From: Gammaproteobacteria bacterium
Lineage (GTDB): Bacteria > Pseudomonadota > Gammaproteobacteria > JAPPPA01
Assembly: GCA_028817755.1 (NCBI GenBank)
Contig: JAPPPA010000062.1
Location: 1 to 8,512 of the forward strand
Length of the DNA stretch: 8,512 nucleotides
Direction: 5' to 3'
Position numbers and translations under genes: made by a program. Positions 5,274 to 8,512 of this stretch are shown here, piece after piece. Under the pieces are notes generated by a model. The model worked only from the letters and a program-made list of their open reading frames with translations, made no database searches and was not told where the DNA came from. Numbering within the stretch: position 1 is the stretch's first letter; each line of letters begins with the position of its first letter.

Positions 5274-8200
5274 ATGTATGCGGAGCTGCACTGCCTTAGT
5301 AACTTTTCCTTCCAGCGCGGTGCCTCGCACCCGCAGGAATTAGTCAGCCAAGCCTTGGCGCTGGGTTATCGCGCGCTAGCCTTAACTGATGAGTGTTCAA
5401 TAGCCGGCGTGGTACGCGCGCATTTGGCGTTGAGGGACCATCCGCAGGCAGCTGACTTCAAACTTATTATTGGCAGCGAGTTTGTTTTAGATAACGGCAC
5501 ACGTTTGTTATTGCTGGCGACCGACCGTGCCAGCTACGGACGCCTGTCGGCGCTGATTTCGCAAGCACGAAGGCAAGCTGAGAAAGGCGATTATCAAATT
5601 AGTAGAAAAGATTTAGAGCAAAGTGAGTTGCAAGGCCTGCTTTGCCTCTGGCTGCCGCCGCGGGGTTTGGGTGGCGAAGCCTTGCACTGGCTAAAAATCG
5701 TATTTTCGAAGCGTTTGTGGATTACCGCTGAGCTGCTGGGCGAGCCGGGCGATGCAGAGCATTTGGCAATGCTACAAACACTTTCCGCGAGTACGGCTGT
5801 TCCGCTAGTGGCGGCAGGTGATGTGCATATGCATAACCCGGCGCGCCAGCGTTTGCAGGATTTGCAGGTGGCTATTGCTAATGGCCAGCCAGTGGCGGCA
5901 TGCGGACGTTTGCTGTTTGCCAATGCCGAGCGCCACCTGCGGCCATTAGCGCGGCTGAAAAAAATCTATCCGCCCGAGTTGTTGGCAGAAACACTCAAGA
6001 TAGCTGAGCGCTGTACGTTTTCACTAGATGAGCTGCGTTACGAATACCCGCATGAATTGGTGCCAGATGGGCATACGGCTAGTAGCTGGTTGCGGCAGTT
6101 AACCGAAAAGGGTGCGTTGCAGCGTTGGCCTGAGGGTGTGCCACCTGACGTTAAGGCCACGATTGAAAAAGAGCTCAAGCTGATTGCTGAGCTGCGCTAT
6201 GAGCCTTTTTTTCTGACGGTATATGACGCCGTTAAATACGCCCGTAGCCGCGATATTTTATGCCAAGGCCGCGGCTCGTCTGCCAACTCTGCCGTGTGTT
6301 ATTGCCTAGGTATTACGGCCGTAAACCCGGCCGAACAAACGTTGTTGTTTGAGCGATTTTTATCTAAAGAGCGTAACGAGCCGCCGGATATTGACGTTGA
6401 TTTTGAACATGAGCGGCGCGAGGAGGTTATTCAATACCTGTATGACAAGTATGGTCGCCACCGCGCTGCATTAGCGGCCACGGTGATTAGCTATCGCAGC
6501 CGCTCAGCGATTCGTGATGTGGGCAAAGCGCTGGGTTTGAGCGTGGATCAAGTCGACCGGCTCGCCAAATCTATGAAATGGTGGGATGGTCGCCAAACCT
6601 TGCCGGAGCGCTTAGAAGAGCTGGGTTTTGATCCCAGTAACCCCGTGTTTCAGCAGCTGATGGAGCTGGTAGAAGAGTTGGTGGGGTTCCCGCGCCATTT
6701 GTCTCAGCATGTGGGCGGTTTTGTTATTGCCCAAGATGATTTAACGCAGCTTGTGCCGGTAGAAAACGCCAGCATGGCCGACCGTACTGTCATTCAATGG
6801 GATAAAGATGACCTAGAAGCGCTGGGCTTGTTGAAAGTGGACGTGCTGGCGTTGGGCATGTTGACCGCGATTCGCAAATGCTTTGCCATGATTGCTGAGG
6901 TAGGCGGTCCGCATTACACGCTGGCCGATATTCCGCGCGATGACCTCGCCACTTGGCAGATGATTCAGGCAGCAGATACCGTGGGGGTGTTTCAAATCGA
7001 ATCTCGCGCACAGATGTCCATGCTGCCGCGTCTGCGGCCAGAACGGTTTTATGATTTGGTGATTCAGGTAGCGATTGTGCGTCCCGGCCCGATTCAGGGC
7101 GATATGGTGCATCCGTACTTGGAGCGGCGCCGTAACCCAGAAGCCGTAGTGTATGAAAACGCCGCGTTAAAACCTGCCTTGGCACGCACCTTAGGTGTGC
7201 CCATTTTCCAAGAACAAGTCATGCAGCTAGCGCAAATAGCCGCTGGTTTTAGCGCCGGCGAGGCCGACCAGTTACGCCGCGCGATGGCGGCATGGAAGCG
7301 CAAAGGTGGGCTAGAGCCGTTTGAGAAAAAACTCTTTTCTGGCATGCGGGCGCGCGGCTATAGCCACGAATTTGCAGAGCGCATTTTCAAGCAAATTAAA
7401 GGCTTTGGTGACTACGGCTTTCCTGAGTCTCATGCCGCGAGTTTTGCCTTGCTGGCTTGGGTATCGAGTTACCTGAAGTGCCACTACCCCGCTGCATTTA
7501 CGACGGCGCTGATTAATAGCCAGCCGATGGGTTTTTATCGGCCCTCACAACTCTTGCAAGACGCACAGCGCCACGGTGTGGACGTTCTACCTGTAGACGT
7601 GCAGCGCAGTGGATGGGATTGCAGCTTAGAAATAGATCAAGATTCGGTGCCTGTAGTCCGCTTAGGGTTGAGGTTGGTTGCGGGCCTTAGCAAGGCGTCC
7701 GCCGTTCGCCTAATGGCTTTACGGATGAGTCGGCAGTATGAGTCTGTACAAGATCTAGCGACACGTGCAGGTTTTAATAAGTCGGATTTGGAAGCATTGG
7801 CATCGGCAGATGCTTTAAAGTCGTTGCTCGGGAGTAGCGATAACCGTTATCAAGCCTTTTGGCAGGTGGCCGGTGTCGAAGAAGAGTGCCCCTTAGAGCT
7901 GGTACAAAACTCAGAAGCCGAGCCTTTATTGCGTGTACCGAGTTTGGCGGAAGACGTCGTAGCAGACTATGCCAGTACTGGCTTAAGCATTAAACAGCAT
8001 CCTTTGGGGCTGTTACGCGGCGAATTGGAGGCGTTAGGTGTTTGTTCTGCACAAGAGTTGAAAGCGCGACGTTCGGGGTCTGTCGCGCATGTGGCTGGCT
8101 TGGTGATTGGGCGCCAGCGACCTGGCACAGCCACGGGCGTAATTTTTGTGAGCTTAGAAGATGAAACTGGGTTAGTTAACGTGGTGGTGTGGTCGTCTGT

Positions 8201-8360
8201 GGCTGAGCAGCAGCGGCAGGCGTTACTGAATTCTCAGCTATTGATGGTGAGTGGGGTTGTTCAGCATGAAGGTGGCGTTTTGCATTTGGTGGCGGGCAAG
8301 TTAACTAATTTGAATGAAAAATTAGGTGCGCTGAGGCAAAAATCCCGTGATTTTCAGTAG
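5274..8360 (+). CDS. dnaE2: DnaE2, error-prone DNA polymerase III alpha subunit
   Basis: DnaE2 (ImuC) is the C-family polymerase that performs translesion synthesis in the mutasome. The 1,028-residue protein starts with the PHP domain, MYAELHCLSNFSFQRGASH, with H6, D39 in LALTDE, IIGSEF at 65-70 and GDVHMH at 182-187. The polymerase core follows: QGRGSSANS (331-339), PDIDVDF (371-377) with two catalytic Asp, the third Asp probably D523 in LLKVDVLALG, RPGP (603-606), FQEQVM (645-650) and DYGFPESHAASFAL (713-726). An OB fold occupies about 937-1010 and the protein ends SRDFQ, close to the usual DnaE2 C-terminus SRDF(H). The replicative tau-binding tail is absent, as expected. ATG 5274 is chosen because family proteins begin MYAELHCLSNFSF; it lies 11 bases after the imuB stop, with AGGT at 5257-5260 as a distant ribosome site. 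GTG at 5271 is an alternative. Confidence 0.97.
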   Translation: MYAELHCLSNFSFQRGASHPQELVSQALALGYRALALTDECSIAGVVRAHLALRDHPQAADFKLIIGSEFVLDNGTRLLLLATDRASYGRLSALISQARRQAEKGDYQISRKDLEQSELQGLLCLWLPPRGLGGEALHWLKIVFSKRLWITAELLGEPGDAEHLAMLQTLSASTAVPLVAAGDVHMHNPARQRLQDLQVAIANGQPVAACGRLLFANAERHLRPLARLKKIYPPELLAETLKIAERCTFSLDELRYEYPHELVPDGHTASSWLRQLTEKGALQRWPEGVPPDVKATIEKELKLIAELRYEPFFLTVYDAVKYARSRDILCQGRGSSANSAVCYCLGITAVNPAEQTLLFERFLSKERNEPPDIDVDFEHERREEVIQYLYDKYGRHRAALAATVISYRSRSAIRDVGKALGLSVDQVDRLAKSMKWWDGRQTLPERLEELGFDPSNPVFQQLMELVEELVGFPRHLSQHVGGFVIAQDDLTQLVPVENASMADRTVIQWDKDDLEALGLLKVDVLALGMLTAIRKCFAMIAEVGGPHYTLADIPRDDLATWQMIQAADTVGVFQIESRAQMSMLPRLRPERFYDLVIQVAIVRPGPIQGDMVHPYLERRRNPEAVVYENAALKPALARTLGVPIFQEQVMQLAQIAAGFSAGEADQLRRAMAAWKRKGGLEPFEKKLFSGMRARGYSHEFAERIFKQIKGFGDYGFPESHAASFALLAWVSSYLKCHYPAAFTTALINSQPMGFYRPSQLLQDAQRHGVDVLPVDVQRSGWDCSLEIDQDSVPVVRLGLRLVAGLSKASAVRLMALRMSRQYESVQDLATRAGFNKSDLEALASADALKSLLGSSDNRYQAFWQVAGVEEECPLELVQNSEAEPLLRVPSLAEDVVADYASTGLSIKQHPLGLLRGELEALGVCSAQELKARRSGSVAHVAGLVIGRQRPGTATGVIFVSLEDETGLVNVVVWSSVAEQQRQALLNSQLLMVSGVVQHEGGVLHLVAGKLTNLNEKLGALRQKSRDFQ

Positions 8361-8408
8361 CCTAAATTCTGGCAAATCTTAGTAATAGGAATTGCGCATG
8401 CAGATAGG

Positions 8409-8421
8409 TATAATGCGCGCC
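8409..8421 (+). promoter_or_regulatory. Probable promoter of the right-edge gene (perfect TATAAT with GC-rich discriminator)
   Basis: TATAAT at 8409-8414 is a perfect sigma-70 -10 box. It is followed directly by GCGCGCCC, a GC-rich discriminator of the kind seen in promoters of translation genes under stringent (ppGpp) control. At 17-base spacing the -35 (8386-8391) reads TAGGAA, a weak match. Transcription would begin near 8421, about 77 bases before the next start codon. No terminator is seen between dnaE2 and this promoter, so read-through from the imu operon is possible. Confidence 0.6.
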
Positions 8422-8435
8422 CAGTTTGCCTGCGG

Positions 8436-8460
8436 CCTGCGTAAGAGGGGCTTACGCGGG
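8436..8460 (+). other. 5' leader hairpin upstream of the right-edge gene
   Basis: GCGTAAG (8439-8445) pairs perfectly with CTTACGC (8451-8457) around the loop AGGGG. Three more pairs (CCT against GGG, one wobble) lengthen the stem to ten. No T run follows, so it is not an intrinsic terminator. It lies in the predicted leader 38-62 bases before the start codon and could stabilise the mRNA or bind a regulator. I match it to no known riboswitch or ribosomal-protein leader. Confidence 0.5.
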
Positions 8461-8497
8461 ACCACAATTTCAGCATTTATTTACACGAGATACGAGC

Positions 8498-8512
8498 ATG
8501 AGTGACTTAAGC
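8498..8512 (+). CDS. Start of an unidentified gene (first five codons, MSDLS)
   Basis: An ATG at 8498 opens a frame reading MSDLS before the right edge. The upstream promoter and structured leader make a real gene start likely, though the Shine-Dalgarno is weak (GAG-containing ACGAGATACGAGC). Five residues are too few to assign a function. The promoter type suggests a well-expressed housekeeping gene, which is inference only. Confidence 0.45.

Noticed and set aside
5594..5923. Minus-strand open frame inside dnaE2
   Set aside because: Shadow of the conserved PHP-domain coding sequence; composition is typical of antisense frames.
6790..7345. Three overlapping minus-strand open frames inside dnaE2
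   Set aside because: They are opposite the conserved polymerase core of dnaE2 and overlap each other; none has motifs or a ribosome site.
8392..8397. TTGCGC as the -35 of the right-edge promoter
   Set aside because: It is only 11 bases from the TATAAT box, too close for sigma-70 spacing.
8436..8460. Hairpin read as a terminator of dnaE2
   Set aside because: The stem is followed by ACCACAATTT, not a T run, and it lies downstream of a strong promoter, so a leader structure is more likely.

Overview
The window looks like chromosomal DNA from a marine-type gammaproteobacterium of moderate GC, from the Pseudomonas/Oceanospirillales/Cellvibrionales side. This rests on the Pseudomonas-type 531-residue isocitrate lyase (KQCGHQ active-site signature), the imuA-imuB-dnaE2 mutagenesis cassette and the look of the promoters and terminators. 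The genus cannot be fixed from the sequence alone. Gene density is high and no gap between genes exceeds 300 bases.

Layout. Positions 1-519 hold the first 173 codons of a LysR-type regulator on the minus strand, cut by the window edge. A 167-base divergent intergenic region follows, with a clean T-N11-A LysR-type operator (552-572) and a possible aceA promoter. The isocitrate lyase gene (687-2282) comes next and ends in two tandem intrinsic terminators. A 187-residue unassigned protein (2418-2981) follows; its YHGTS and other motifs suggest an ADP-ribosyltransferase-like (PARP/KptA-type) fold. It has its own strong terminator (3005-3030). Positions 3084-8360 hold a tight three-gene operon for imuA, imuB and dnaE2. 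At the right edge, a strong-looking TATAAT promoter, a GC-rich discriminator and a leader with a 10-bp hairpin precede the first five codons of another gene.

How the parts work together. Isocitrate lyase is the first enzyme of the glyoxylate shunt, used for growth on acetate, fatty acids or other C2 sources; the divergent regulator is a good candidate for controlling it and itself. ImuA, ImuB and DnaE2 form the translesion mutasome: DnaE2 is the polymerase, ImuB a catalytically dead Y-family adaptor that binds the beta clamp, and ImuA a RecA/SulA-like accessory protein. The cassette lacks an adjacent lexA gene and I see no canonical LexA box upstream, which is the main regulatory oddity.

Most of the window is recognisable and conserved. 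The least explained parts are the ADP-ribosyltransferase-like protein, the imuA upstream region and the structured leader at the right end. I found no CRISPR array, tRNA, rRNA, insertion sequence or clearly new system.
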